DNA from: Cristatella mucedo
Taxonomy: Eukaryota > Bryozoa > Phylactolaemata > Cristatellidae
Direction: 5' to 3'
Assembly: GCA_009760855.2 (NCBI GenBank)
Contig: WPIO01000009.1
Span: 8,628,501-8,692,500, forward strand
DNA length: 64,000 bases
Numbering within the stretch: position 1 is the first letter of the stretch; every line of letters starts with the position of its first letter. This document shows, piece by piece, positions 12,477-25,630 of the stretch. The notes beneath the pieces were generated by a model. It was not told the DNA's origin. It did not search any database and saw nothing but the letters and a program-made list of their open reading frames with translations. A program made the position numbers and the translations under genes.

Positions 12477-13800
12477 CAGCGGACGCTGCAGCAGGCGGCA
12501 CGACGACGTGCAGCGCCGTCGTGAACCAGACGAAGACTGGTGAGTGCTGGCAGCCCTGCCGCCGCTCAGTATCTTGGCATGCGCGGCATGCACCGCGCTG
12601 CACTTCCGCTTTCTAGCGAGGCTTACGGTTCCAAGCGGCGAGGAGCTACTGCGCTCCTGCGTGGGCGGACAGTCGGTCGGTCGGCCGAGAGCGCCGCCGC
12701 CGCCGCCGCTGGATAAACTAGCGGTCGCCCGGTAAGTAGCGGCCGAGCGCAGGCCTCCAGGTCTCCGGTGCCTCCTACTCAATTCTCGCCCACCAGCTCC
12801 CACCTCCCAGTCGGGTTGCGTAAGGGCTTTGTGAGGTTGCTGCTGCTGCTGCTGCTGCTGCGTGGCTCCCACGCTTCTCGCGCGTCCTCCTCGCGAGAAT
12901 ACCCGAGAGCCCCGCCCGCCCCAGCGCCTCTCCCTGAGCGCTCCCTGAGCGCTCAGGGAGCGCCGCAGTTCGCCCTGCGCGCCGCCCGAGCAGCGAGGTC
13001 AGCTAATGCTCTCGCCGTACGTCATCTTGAAAGTCAGAGCAACGACCGCAGATGCTAGCCATCCGTAAACGACGCACGTCGCTCTACCGAAGCGGAGCGC
13101 GCACGCCGCGATCGCGTCGCGCGCCGCCGCCGTCGAGATTCGCCCTCTCGGAGACGGCCCGGCGAAGCGCCTGCTAGCGCGTGCGTAGCCCGAGTCTCCT
13201 GACGCCCTCCGGAAGAGCGAGGCGGGGGGGGGGTGCGGCCGCCGCACCTTAGGTAGTCCCTGGCCGGCTGAACTTTGGCGGCGGCGGCAAGTGCCGCCGC
13301 CGCCGCACCCCGCGGCGCTCGGGTCGCGCCTCGCGTCACGTACCTGCCCGCGCGCTCGTAGCTCATCGTCGCGCCGCCGCCGCTCTCCGCGCCTCCGCCG
13401 CTGTGCCGCAGACTCGTCCGTAGCCTCCGTCGTCCGCAGCAGCCAGTCGTGTGCGCTCGAACCGACCGCGTGCCGCCCGCTCGGCGGTGGCAAGGCCGCT
13501 TCCCTCAGCGGTCGCAAGGCCGCTGGCGGTGTCGAGCGGCCGTACGTGCGTGGGAGCGCGCGCGCGTGCGTTCGTGCAAGCGGCGCGAACGGTCAGCCAG
13601 TTGCGCTCAGTCCACGCCGGAAGCCGGTGTCCGGTTCGAGGCCGGCGGCCTAAGCGCAACCGGCGGCGGTGGCGGCGGCGGCGGCGGTGAGCCAGGCGCG
13701 CGAAGAGGACGGCTGCAGACGACGGACCGACCGCCGGACTGCCGTACAGCTGTCGTCGCCTGGCTAGACGCACAATTTCATTTGTTCCGACAGATTGAAC
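12477..13800. promoter_or_regulatory. CpG-rich island with donor-like sites
   Basis: Strongly GC- and CpG-rich, with CTG runs (12837-12861), a 26-bp perfect palindrome (12938-12963) and G8-9 tracts. Donor-like sites are ctggtgagtg near 12541 and ccggtaagtag near 12731 on the plus strand, and caggtacgtga near 13341 on the minus strand. The minus-strand site follows a short ATG frame. This is the best promoter/first-exon candidate in the window, but no conserved protein is visible. Confidence 0.35.
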
Positions 13801-15314
13801 TGTGACTAACGAGACGGCGATGCGATCGCTCGCGCAGCAGTGTCGTATTGATTAACTCACACGTTTTTGCTTACATTACACAAAAAGAGGTATGGACGGA
13901 TCGATGCGGCTTTCAATGGGCGCTAATTACACCATTGAATGCGCCGATCGCTCGCTGGGCTATTATTGTCAAATGTTTATACTCGCGCGGCATCAGTAAA
14001 TATGACTCCCACGACTTTGCCCTTTCAAGCCTGGCATATTTTAGGGGCTGTCCTGTTCTCGCATTCCTGTTCTCGCATTTCGACCGATAACTATTTGTTG
14101 TTGCTCGCATAACGCAGCCCCTATCTCGGCAGCAATAGCCTTTCCTGCTTTCGATAACTGTGGCTCTGGCGATAGTGCCTTTCTCCCAACCGCGAGTATA
14201 TTCTTAGCGCGTGGCAGCGTCTGAAGCCGCCAAGAACTGACGTGCGAGTTGCCTGCGCCACAGTCGCCGCCTGCGGCGCCAAGCCAAACAGAGCGGCCAC
14301 CGGCGATTGGCTACTTTTCGCTCACGAAGGTTGAATGCACGCCGTTGCAGACGAGGCTTTTGGACGCTGCAGCAGTCGGCAAAGCTGTGAGCGGCAAACG
14401 TCTGGCGCCAACTCCTCGCGCAGCCACGACGGTTTGCCGTCATTTGGCCATTTATCCTCTACGAGGCCAGAGAGCTGCCTATCTTCGCGGCGCGTAGCGC
14501 TGTGCGACCGATATGTCGCCGCGGTACATTCACGCTGCGACGTTCACGCTGCGACGTTCACGCTGCTCTAATTCCTCGCTCGAATTCCTCTCGTACGACG
14601 GCTTCCAAAGCGAGCGCGGCACCAAGCGAGCGAGCGAGCGAGCGGCGTCAAGCAGTCGGGTTTTCCTAATCGCACCATTCAGTTTCGTCGCGAGCAACGC
14701 CGGTTGTCGAGAAAACGTTGATTTAGAGAACAGCGAGTCTTTTTGCATCCTATTGACAGAGTGCACACGATTGCGTGTGAGTGCACGTCTGTGCGCGCGT
14801 GTGTGCAGGCTACCAGCGCGATGTAAGTAGCCGCACCCCCATGCTTATCTGCCGTCCAACAGGAACTGAATTAATGACAACCTCGACAGCCTGGCCGCAC
14901 CCTCTCATTCGCCGCTGGCCGGCTGGTCGCTGGTGTCCCGAGCCGCCGCTAGTGCAGCCCTCCACAGCTCCAACGTAGCGGAAGCGGAAGCGTCTTGGCT
15001 GGGAGCAAATGTCAATGCTCGAGCTGTTGATAGCAAGGGTCCTGCAGTGGCTCATAGTTGCCTTCTGTTGCCTGCCGCAGCCTGCGTTGTTCTTCCGTTC
15101 TGGTCGTCTGTTAACCTGTGCCCAGTTTCGCTAGCGGAGAAGCGACCTTGAACAGCAGCAGCAGCAGCAGCAGAAATAGCCTCCGAAGTTCCAGGGTGCT
15201 TTTGCCTTTCAAGAACGAAGATTTAAATGGTCCAAGCAAGGTATGTGTGTCTGCCGAATTAGATTCAGTGGAAGTTGGACCGGCGACACCGGAAACTTTG
15301 GTGTATACAGGATG
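13801..15314. other. Unique sequence with small local repeats
   Basis: Contains about 2.7 copies of a 14-bp unit (ttcacgctgcgacg) at 14529-14566, a gcgagcgagcg run near 14627 and an AGC run near 15159. No gene recognised. A donor-like atgtaagtag lies near 14821. Confidence 0.35.
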
Positions 15315-15812
15315 CATATGTCACGCAACAAGGAGAAAGTGAGAAGCAAAGCTGATTCGGAAGAGTTAAGTTGAGGTACTGAGTAGGATGGAAGTAAATG
15401 AGATGGAGATGAGTAGGATGTAGATGAGTGATATGTAGATGTAGATGAGTAGGATGGAAGTAGCAGCTCCGGACGGCTGGAAAGCACGTGCCACAGTCGG
15501 CATTAGGAGAGCAGTTGTCAATGCGTAAAACTTGTGGAAGTGAGTTCCACAGTCTAGGTAGGACCTGCAGAGAAAAAAAGCTTCAGTCGCCGACGGTCTT
15601 AAAGCGGAGGAATGGAACAGCTAATTTACTGCTCATACAGGACCTGAGGGCACGAGGAGGCTGAAAGTGGTGCAGCAGTTCAGCTGTGTACGAAGGAGCC
15701 AAGCTGTGGCGGGCGTTGTGAGTCAGCGTTAGAACTTTGCTCTATATCTGTAGATAAACCGACAGCCATTGAAGCTCATTCAGCAAACGAGGCACGTGGT
15801 CAAACCTCTGGG
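15315..15812 (-). mobile_element. LINE-B 3' fragment
   Basis: Reverse-strand 3' part of a second LINE family. The region about 15560-15812 encodes the L2/CR1-type C-terminal block: ELLHHFQPPRALRS, then a V-F-R-KTVGD-like block and LPRLWNSLPQVLR. The following sequence matches the LINE-B 3' region at 44.0-44.2 kb, sharing a gagaaagtg...ttgaggta...gatggaagta order. A short GAGTAGGATG...GATGTAGAT duplication lies near 15385-15465. 5'-truncated, no reverse transcriptase domain, non-functional. Confidence 0.75.
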
Positions 15813-16270
15813 ACACTACGTTAAATCAATGCCTGACAAGAACATGGCAGCGCGGGTAAGGAAGACGGCGTTTTTGCCGGTCATTCAGCGGCGACAGTCA
15901 CCTCATTTACGGAGCCGCAGCTGCACTAATCGCGCTGGCAATGGGCAATAAAGGCTCGAGGACTTCAGGGTCCGCGATGCGAATCCTGAAGTGACAGCAC
16001 CACGTGACTCGCCCACGGGCTACGAGTTGTCGATACCAGGCGGCTGCCATTATTAAGGGCGTACTTGACACCCGCAGCAGACAAAGAACGTAATGACGCT
16101 GATTGCATCTGTATTAAATCGGAAAAAAACAATCGAAAAGAGAGCGAAGGCGCGGAAAAATATCGCGCTTCAAGCGCCAGCGGAGCCACCACTAAACGGA
16201 AGGGCAACTCTCAGCGACGAACCGAGCATCACAATCAAGTAAACATTACTGTGCCACTAAACGAGTTCAT
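15813..16270. other. Unique sequence, no gene recognised
   Basis: Short frames only. No repeat or RNA family recognised. Confidence 0.3.
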
Positions 16271-16362
16271 AGAAACGCTTAAATGGAACATATATGTATA
16301 ATTATATACATATAAATATATAATATATACAATATATATGTATATATATATGCTCTATTTAA
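16271..16362. repeat. AT-rich (TATA)n stretch
   Basis: Degenerate (AT)n/TATAC low-complexity DNA just before the GA-rich block. Confidence 0.85.
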
Positions 16363-16377
16363 TGTATATTTGCTCCA

Positions 16378-17311
<934 letters not shown>

Positions 17312-17641
17312 AGACGCCGTCGAGACGAGCTGATCAAAGCAGCTCGTTAGGCTGCTCGCTATCTCGACGAGCTGCCACTCTGACTAATGAACGGACAACG
17401 TGTTTACGCATTAACAATAATCATTCTGCACTACCCGTCCTTTAAGCAAGAAATAAACCATTAGCCGCAGCGCACTAGAAAGGTTCACCAGGGAGATGAC
17501 GTTAAGCGCACCGAGCGGAGAGCTGCTGGAGTTGTGAGTCACCGTTGAGGGGTTTTCTTTGAAGAAGAAGAGCTCTCTCAGCTTCCCTCCACCTTCTTCT
17601 TTGCACTGCGCATAGTCGTCGGGCCGGGGCGCTGAATCACG

Positions 17642-17702
17642 CGGAGCAGATCGGAGCAGATCGGAGCAGATCGGAGCAGATCGGAGCAGATCGGAGCAGA
17701 GC
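17642..17702. repeat. 10-bp minisatellite, six copies
   Basis: Six tandem copies of CGGAGCAGAT with only the last unit degenerate (GCGGGG). The uniformity suggests recent expansion. Confidence 0.93.
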
Positions 17703-18491
17703 GGGGTCGGTACGGACGCATCGTCATCGATCAGCACGGCTGCTACGCCAGTAGCTAATGAGTGCAGGATGTTACAACGATCAAGTGCGAGGAATAGCGA
17801 CTAAGCGTGGCGGGCGCTCGAGGGCTGGGAGGGAGGGAGGAAGGGAGGGAGGGAGGGGGCGGTTCAAGCGCAGCGAGCATAGCTTTTCTCAGCACAAAGA
17901 CACACTGGGTGCGACCAGCGCACGAACCTTCTCGGTTTCGCTCGGCGGCCCAACCGATAAGGTCACTCGACGTGCGATATTTGCGCGTTTGAGGCTTTAA
18001 CTTTTCTCTGCACAAAGCTGCCGCGCTATTCGCGAAGCTTCGCGCCGCTGCTCGGCCGAAGCTTCGACGCGACGACGTTTTTTTCAGCGTCGACGGCCGC
18101 TTCGCTGAGCTCGCAAGGAGGCTGACGAAGAAAGCCTCGTAGCTGAACACGAAAACGTCGCCAGTCATCTCTACTCGTATACTCACAGTTTGCGACGTGT
18201 TTGCGGATGAAAGATTTCTAGTATGAGCCAACATCACTCTTAGAGAGGCAAGGCCTCCCTGCCGTCGTGTATTGAGCAGCCAGGCAACGATAATATTTCC
18301 GGATGCGGCAGCTCAGTGGACGGGTGGAGCGTCGGAGCGGCGCTCAGGATTTTCACAAGGTCAAGGTCTGCCTCCTAGCACGGCCATGCTCGTAGTCCTC
18401 ATGCAGTTTTTTCGCCGATACCGCTGTAGATTTGGCTGCTGGTGCTGAGGCCACGAGACCGTGTGCATTGCTGTTCGCTAGGAAAAGTGCG
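17703..18491. other. Unique sequence, no gene recognised
   Basis: A GGGA-rich low-complexity patch near 17828-17860. The rest is mixed composition without recognised features. Confidence 0.3.
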
Positions 18492-19264
18492 TACGCTTGA
18501 CTTCTGAAACTCACTGCTTGCTGGCCTACCGGCATGTGCAATCAGGCGATTACAGCTGGCGAAAAACTCTGCAGCTATGCTTGTTTGTCGTGAGCGAGGC
18601 AGTTGCCACATCACTCAACTTCTCGCTGACCTGCACTGGCTACCAGTCAAGCAACGAATCGACTTCGAGGTCTTGTCGCTCACTTTTAGGTTGCTTCATT
18701 CTTTGGCTCCAGCCTATCTCTCAGATCTGCTCCCCACCTGGCCAAGCATCGTACCACCCGCTTTTCGGAATCCAACAGTTTACCAATACCTCGTACAAAC
18801 CTCAAATTCTTTGGAGACCGTGCATTTAGTTCGTATGCTCCCAAAGCCTGGAACTCCCTCCCGACTTGCGTCAGAACATCCCCTGACTTGACCACATTTA
18901 AAACGAACTTGAAACACGCCTTTTTAGGACAGCCTCCTTTTGCAGCAAATGTAAAGCGCCTAGAAAGAGATTGAGCTCTCTGAGGGCGCTTTATCAAGTG
19001 CATTATTATTATTATTAATATAGCATTTAGTGGGTCCCTGTGATTCGTCCTTGATGTGCTTATGCGTGCTGACACTGTGCATGCTGCCACTAACCACATT
19101 TGCATGCTGACCCTGTGCATGTCACCCCTAACTATGTTATTCATGTTGTTTATCAAGCATGATATTACTCACCATTCAATCGCGGTTTTCCTTTGCAGCA
19201 AATGTAAAGCGCCTAGAAAGAGATTGAGTTCTCTGAGGGCGCTTTATCAAGTGCATTATTATTA
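18492..19264 (+). mobile_element. LINE-A 3' fragment with an internal extra 3' module
   Basis: The ORF2 C-terminus (VCRERGSCHIT, LLADLHWLPVKQRIDF, LAPAYLSDLLP) is recognisable, with a one-base deletion near 18735 shifting frame. At about 18930, where other copies read aggacagcatttagtggg, the sequence instead runs into gcagcaaatg plus the complete hairpin module and an (ATT)n tail (to about 19019). Then atagcatttagtgggtcc resumes and continues to a second, normal 3' end at 19264. The simplest reading is one LINE copy with an extra ~85-bp module-plus-tail insert. Two separately truncated copies in tandem is the alternative. Confidence 0.88.
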
Positions 19265-20460
19265 GTGTCGAGGCTTGCACGGAGCTGGTGGCATTCGCCG
19301 TGTCGAGTTTGCCTTTTCAGCTTTGCCGCTGTGCCATTTTCTTCTCCTGCTTCAACGAGGTCTTCCTTCATCTGGTTACAGACGAAAGATCACCAACGCC
19401 GTCTAATCAGAACGCAGAGACAACGTATACCAGCCGAAACGCACGCACCCATCCCGTACCTGCAGCCGGTCGAGTACGAGACGTAGGTGAGCGCAGCATG
19501 GGCAGTGCTTGGTCAGCAGCCAGCATCGCGTCTGTCTGCTGCTGCTACTGCTGCAATGTTGTGGCCGCTGTGACTAGCGGCTTTGGCTAATTCCCGCTCG
19601 CTTGGTGGTTACGTCACCGTGCACAAGCAGGCTCGGTGAATAACCGTCGATTGCTGCTAGAGACTAATGATTCGCGATCTCGCGAGACTCTCGTCAGATG
19701 GCGGATTAATCATCGACTATCCATAAAATCCGCCAAATCGCCGGAGTCGGAGCTTTGGAAGCCTAGAAGGCGTGCAAAAAACGAGAACGCCGCGAGAAAC
19801 ACTGGCGATGACTCATTGCAATCCATGCAGTAATGGCGGCTGAGCTATTTCCGAGCTTTGGCTTTTGTCTACGGCTGCCGCCACCGGAGCAGCCGAAGAG
19901 ACTTGGTCCCCCCCCCGGCGCTTTATACCCGAATTCGAGCAGCAGGGTTGATTCGAGCGCCGGGTCGCCAAATCATCACTCGGTGCATTCACGGCGCGGC
20001 GCCACGTTTCGCTCCCCGCTGGCAGCGATGAGTTGGCCCTCGAGTTGGCTCCTCGCTCGCTCGAGGCCGACGAAGCGCTCCGAACTCGCTCGCACAGCGC
20101 TTCGTCGGCCAAACGCCCGAAACGGATCGAGAGGATGTGCGCCACTTGCGGCACTCGTTCGCTGCGCTCTGACCGTCGAGCCGTTGACGGCTCGCTAGTT
20201 TCGGTAGCGACTCAACAATTCAAGGCGACGCGGAGAGGCCTGAAGCTCGAGGTACGCCGGCGGTAACGACGCGGCGGTCGACTCTCTGCACGGAGTACTA
20301 TTATTAAGGACGCCGCACTAGGAAAAGAAGCCCAAAAATAGTCGGCATACTACAGCTGATACAACGTGAGGCTTCCGACTGACTCGTTTGCAGCAGACAG
20401 CAAGGAGACTCACCGACCGGCTGACCATCACTCCAATAGCGTTACTGGGGTCAGGCCCAT
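19265..20460. promoter_or_regulatory. Unique sequence with CpG-rich part
   Basis: Mostly mixed composition. About 19830-20280 is CpG-rich with frames on both strands. A donor-like taggtgagcg lies near 19486. No gene recognised; at most a weak promoter candidate. Confidence 0.2.
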
Positions 20461-20461
20461 G

Positions 20462-20462
<1 letters not shown>

Positions 20463-20533
<71 letters not shown>
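20463..20533. repeat. (AT)n microsatellite
   Basis: About 70 bp of pure (AT)n. Confidence 0.97.
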
Positions 20534-20535
<2 letters not shown>

Positions 20536-21002
20536 GCCAAGTCGTAAGTCATTCAATAGTTTCTTTCATGCGTAATAATAAATAACGCTGCTTGTACGTC
20601 TCGGCTTATCAAGGCTATTTCATAAGCGACTCTCAGTTCAAATGCAGACGCCATAGTTTATAGTTCGTAATCGAGGTTCAGCTGTCAAGCTCACGGTTCA
20701 TTACTGCGGTGCATCGCAGCTGCAGATATTAGAGACCGCGGGTCAGACTTGACGGTGAGCAGCCATCTGTCAAGTTCCTGCCTGGTCTTTTCCAGACGAA
20801 GACTTTTCCTTCTTCCAGACTTTTCCTTCTCCTTCTCCTTCTCCTTCTCCCCCGCCCTATGCACTATGGAGCACAACTTTAATCCCTGGGTAGTAAGCGT
20901 TATTTTCTGATTGCTTACGCATCAGAAGCATGGAGAATGGCCGTTACTATCTGAAAATTTTGCTTTTCGACCAAGACACTGATGAGCATGAAACTGAAAG
21001 CG
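20534..21002. other. Unique sequence with TTCTCC patch
   Basis: A short (CTTCTC)n polypyrimidine patch lies at about 20805-20850. Nothing else recognised. Confidence 0.35.
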
Positions 21003-21174
21003 CCGCTAGCTGATTTAACATTCTCTTTTTGTACAGCGGCAAACGAGCCTTAAAGGCTATCATCGCGGCTTGCAGCGGCAACAAACGATCGCCCACAGCA
21101 GGATTTAAACCCACGACCTCGGTCCCGAGGTCGTGGAGAGCAGCCACCTTACCTAGTGTGCCATCGCGGCTCAA
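21003..21174 (-). mobile_element. SINE-1, tRNA-derived SINE
   Basis: Reverse copy of the SINE at 10.57 kb. On the minus strand it has box A tggcacactaggtaagg, the CGACCTCGGGACCGAGGTCG variable-arm-like inverted repeat, box B gtgggtttaaatcctgc (two changes from the box B consensus), the gggcgatcgtttgttgccgc body and the gctgtacaaaaagag...aatcagctagc end. Full length for the family. Confidence 0.82.
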
Positions 21175-21595
21175 GCTAACCCATTTACGATGAGCAAACT
21201 GACAAAAGCGCACCTCGTGGTTCGTATTCAGTCAGAAAGAACATATAATGAATCAAAATAAACATGAATTTACTCTGAAGTCAGGCAAAAATAATCACTC
21301 AAAAGGTTTAATAAGTAACTGGATATTCTAGATTTAGAGCTACATTGAAAGTCACTATCGCGGAGAAGCCCCCCAGCACAGTTTCCGCATCGCGTTCTCG
21401 TTAGACTCTCGCTGGAAACAATGGGTTCAAGTCCAGAGCAACCTGTTGTTCTTCCCGACAGAGAAGAATCTGGTCCACTGCCGCCACTGCCTTTTGTGAC
21501 AGTTCACCTTAATGTCTCAGCTGTCCAAAAAAGGCAAAGAAAACTAGAAACAGACTTCCGTGTAAACACATTAATCAGGTCAATCAGGAATGACA
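21175..21595. other. Unique sequence, no gene recognised
   Basis: A 60-codon plus-strand frame (21421-21603) starts here but has no recognised similarity and overlaps the pseudogene downstream. Not called as a gene. Confidence 0.3.
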
Positions 21596-22391
21596 GCATT
21601 TGACGTGTCCAATGACCGCCCCCCCCGGCCATAGTCGCCACACATCAAGGCGCTCGGTAACGTCGCAGCGCTAGTGTAGCTCTCTCTGAGGTGCATCACA
21701 GCGTGAATCGTAGGAAGAGACGCGTACTTGTTGCCGTTATGAAGCAGCATGGCTTTGATCATCCGGGATGAACAGACAGTGAATAGGCGCCAATCGTTCG
21801 GATTACAGGTGATTTATCTGGCTTCGTCGAGACGGGCCATATTGTTGCAGAATCGCAGCCCCATCTTGTCCGCTGAAAAATTTGGGAGATGACTGATGCT
21901 TGATGATTGATGCTTGTTCTGATCTGTCACTTTCACAATTTCATCCAAACACTTCCACTTCTTGAACCTAGATGTCAGGAGCTCAGCATTGGGCTTGGTA
22001 AGACGAATAAGATCTCTGATAAGATCAGTGAGGACTTTCTTTCTAGCTGGAAAAGTATGGCTTCCTCTCCTCAGTAGCATCTGAAGAGTAGGAATACGGA
22101 AATCTCTTCCTCGCTGTCTAACTTGCTGCTCTCGCTCCTGTAGATGGTCGTTGTCTCTTCAGAGGGCGGAGGGGAATGCATGATGAGAGATCTCCGTGCG
22201 ATGCGGTAATGCGGGGCAATGAATGAAGGAATACATGAGGATACTTTGCAGGCCTCGCACATCTTAACAGGCGCTTTAACGGAGTACTCTTTTGCTATTG
22301 TCTTGATAAATTGTCCACACTCGCTAGGCAAATTATCGGCTGCGGGCAAACAATATCTTGATGCCACGTAAATCAAATATAAAAATAACAT
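21596..22391 (-). pseudogene. Broken ORF of a transposon-associated protein family of unknown function
   Basis: The minus frame from 22080 carries RDLIRLTKPNAELLTSRFKKW, one residue over the family's typical N-terminal pattern, then NDWRLF and LLHNGNKYASLP. I know these blocks from an uncharacterised multi-copy protein family of arthropods and cnidarians that behaves like a mobile-element protein. Here the frame has an in-frame TAA near 21813 between the second and third blocks. It loses the expected G-D-F-K-M block at a C7 homopolymer near 21620, which suggests an indel. An upstream frame (22081-22391) with an MCEACKVSSC segment and an acidic/serine-rich end may be the preceding part. The rest of the expected domain is absent. 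Identification rests on remembered motifs only. Confidence 0.55.
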
Positions 22392-22689
22392 AATCTCTTA
22401 CTTTGCAATACAATGAACTTATATGTTTGTATTAGGCACATATGCCGTTACAATGTGGTATTCTGTCCGCCTAACCCTCACTAATTCGAGTTGGGGGCGC
22501 AACGCATGCTATTCGTGAGAACCTGACGTCCGAACCATGCCTACCGGTGAGGCCAAAGTGTTTCGAAATATCACTACCCTGACCGCAGAGGCAAAGTTTT
22601 TGTGGAACGGTGACTACTTTCTATTCATACTAGTCATAAGTATTTAGTGCACGAAGGAATCTCAGGGCTTTGCAGGGAATTCGTTCACC
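22392..22689. other. Unique sequence, nothing recognised
   Basis: AT-richer short stretch between the broken ORF and the CpG-rich island. Confidence 0.3.
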
Positions 22690-24300
22690 GCAGGCTACGC
22701 AAATCCCCCCCCCCGGATGATCCTAGCGCCTCTCGCTGTGGGAGCTCGTTGGCTCGTCCAATCGGATCGCCCCGCCTCCGCCAGTCCAGCTCCAGCTTGC
22801 CTCGGACGTTGTCTCCAACTGCTCGAGGTGCGCGCTTCCTCGAGCGGCCGATGTACCGCGGGGATCGCTACGCTTGGCGATCGTCGGACCTGTTGGAGGA
22901 GTTTCGGCGGGTTGCTGGGGAGTGCGAGAATCGATCCGCCGAGTGTGGCTGCGGCTAGAGCGCCGCCGCCGTCGCTCGGCTCAGGCTGCATTGCATCTGC
23001 GGCGCTCTCGCCTTATACGCGGTCGACTGCCGCACTCGGATGACCGGATGTAGAGCAGAGGCCTTCCGCGCATTATCGGTCCATATGGGTCAGCACTTTC
23101 GCCGCCGACATTTTGCGCTACAACAATCGCGGTCGGTACGATGGCTCGGCTCGGATCGTCGCCTACGGCTGCAGCTACCAAAAGCAAGCGCGGTGGCGGT
23201 GGCGGCGTCGGCGGCGGCGGCCGTGCGTGCAGGTGTTCGGGCGTGGACGCAGCGTCGGCGCCCGCATAAGCGCGCACATATGTGGAGGGGGAGCGTTGCC
23301 GACGAGCGCCGAGTGAAGGTCGCAGCAGTGAAGGTTGCAGCAGTGAAGGTCGCAGCAGTGAAGGTCGCAGCAGTGAAGGTCGCAGCAGTGAAGGTCGCAG
23401 CAGTGAAGGTCGCAGCAGTGAAGGTCGCAGCAGTGAAGGTCGCAGCAGTGAAGGTCGCAGCAGTGAAGGTCGCAGCAGTGAAGGTCGCAGCAGTGAAGGT
23501 CGCAGCAGCGAAGTGTGGGCCGCCGACGCCCGCACTTCCGCTTCTTTCGCGCGCGAAAAGCGAAAAGCGGCAAAGTCGGCAGCGGGAGGAGGAGACTCAC
23601 GCTCGCGCGTCGGCTACTCCGTCGTATTCTTACTCGTGTTCTTCACGCCAGCGAGACAGCGCTGATCTACGACCGAATGCGAATGTCGCATTTGAGTGGA
23701 GCCGCCGGAAAATCGACGCATCGAGTGCGTGCCAACGGCGACGCGTGCGACCTGGCGAGTGGTCAGCCACCTGGAGACAGTCAGTCCGTCCGTCCTTCCA
23801 CCCGTCCGTCCGCCCGCTACGACGAAGCGGCCACCCAGTAGGACAGGCGATGGCCAGGACATCGGCCGCGAGTAGCGCGCCCGCAGCTTGCAGAGTGGAA
23901 GTTGGAATGCTGGGAAGGAAAAGGCAGACTCAGCCGGCGGGCGCCGACCCAAAACCAAGCGGAGCGCTGGCCCGCCCTCCCCCTCATCTCCTTTCGCGCC
24001 CACGCAGCGACGGCGGCGAGGCGCTCTCGAATGCAGCGAGGACCGGACGCAGGCGAGAACCGGAAATAGACGCAGAGGCAGCGACGGCGGCAGCGGCTGC
24101 TCTCGGTCGCGAGCGCGAGGAGGTCGGTGCGCTCGCGACCTCCGCGCCAGAGTTCGCGTGCGAGCGCGCGGAGCTGATCGTTGCGTTCTCGCGCGAGGCC
24201 TCAGGCTGAGCGGGCGGCGCGCGCGAAAGCGCGCCTTCGCGCGAGCTCGGCGCCCGGGCGCCGCCGCATTAGCCTTCGGTTGTTTTGTTTGGACTTAATC
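22690..24300. promoter_or_regulatory. CpG-rich island carrying a minisatellite
   Basis: About 1.6 kb of CpG-rich DNA with open frames on both strands, including a 389-codon plus frame (23040-24209) that passes through the 15-bp minisatellite. The frame's non-repeat parts are arginine/alanine-rich without a domain, so I do not call it a gene. The island lies directly before the ~1-kb (GA)n array, the same arrangement as at 0.2-3 kb. Possible promoter region. Confidence 0.3.
23313..23507. repeat. 15-bp minisatellite, 13 copies
   Basis: Thirteen tandem copies of GTGAAGGTCGCAGCA. Only copy 2 differs (GTT for GTC), then a degenerate partial unit. The unit length is a multiple of three without stops, so several frames stay open (VKVAA, SEGRS and, on the minus strand, LHCCD repeats). 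This explains the long overlapping frames without implying coding. Confidence 0.96.
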
Positions 24301-24478
24301 GGCAAGAATAAGCCGTTCTGTTTAGGGAAAGATCAGTGGGCGGCCAGACCAGGTCAATCCGCAGCGAGGCGCCGGCGCCAGAGAGGCGACGCCGATAGAG
24401 AGGCTGCCGCTGGCGCGTTTTCTGCTGCGGGGCCGCTGCCCGTCGCTCGAGGCTTACTTGTCTCCCGTCGCGGTGGGC

Positions 24479-25445
<967 letters not shown>

Positions 25446-25630
25446 GTCGCCGTCGTGTGGCCGCGCACCGCCGACGTCGTGCGTAGTCGCGATAAGTGCG
25501 TACGACTTCTCATTTTTCTTTTCAATTGACAGCTGCAAGCTTTCATTCGAGCCGACCGGTTTAAGGACTAGCTTTGCAAAGTCTCGCGCACACTCGCGGA
25601 ACAAGAGATTCAGACTGACGCATCGAAATA

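Noticed and set aside
23313-23507. CRISPR-like regular repeat
   Set aside because: Units are directly adjacent with no spacers, in an animal-type genomic context; it is a minisatellite.
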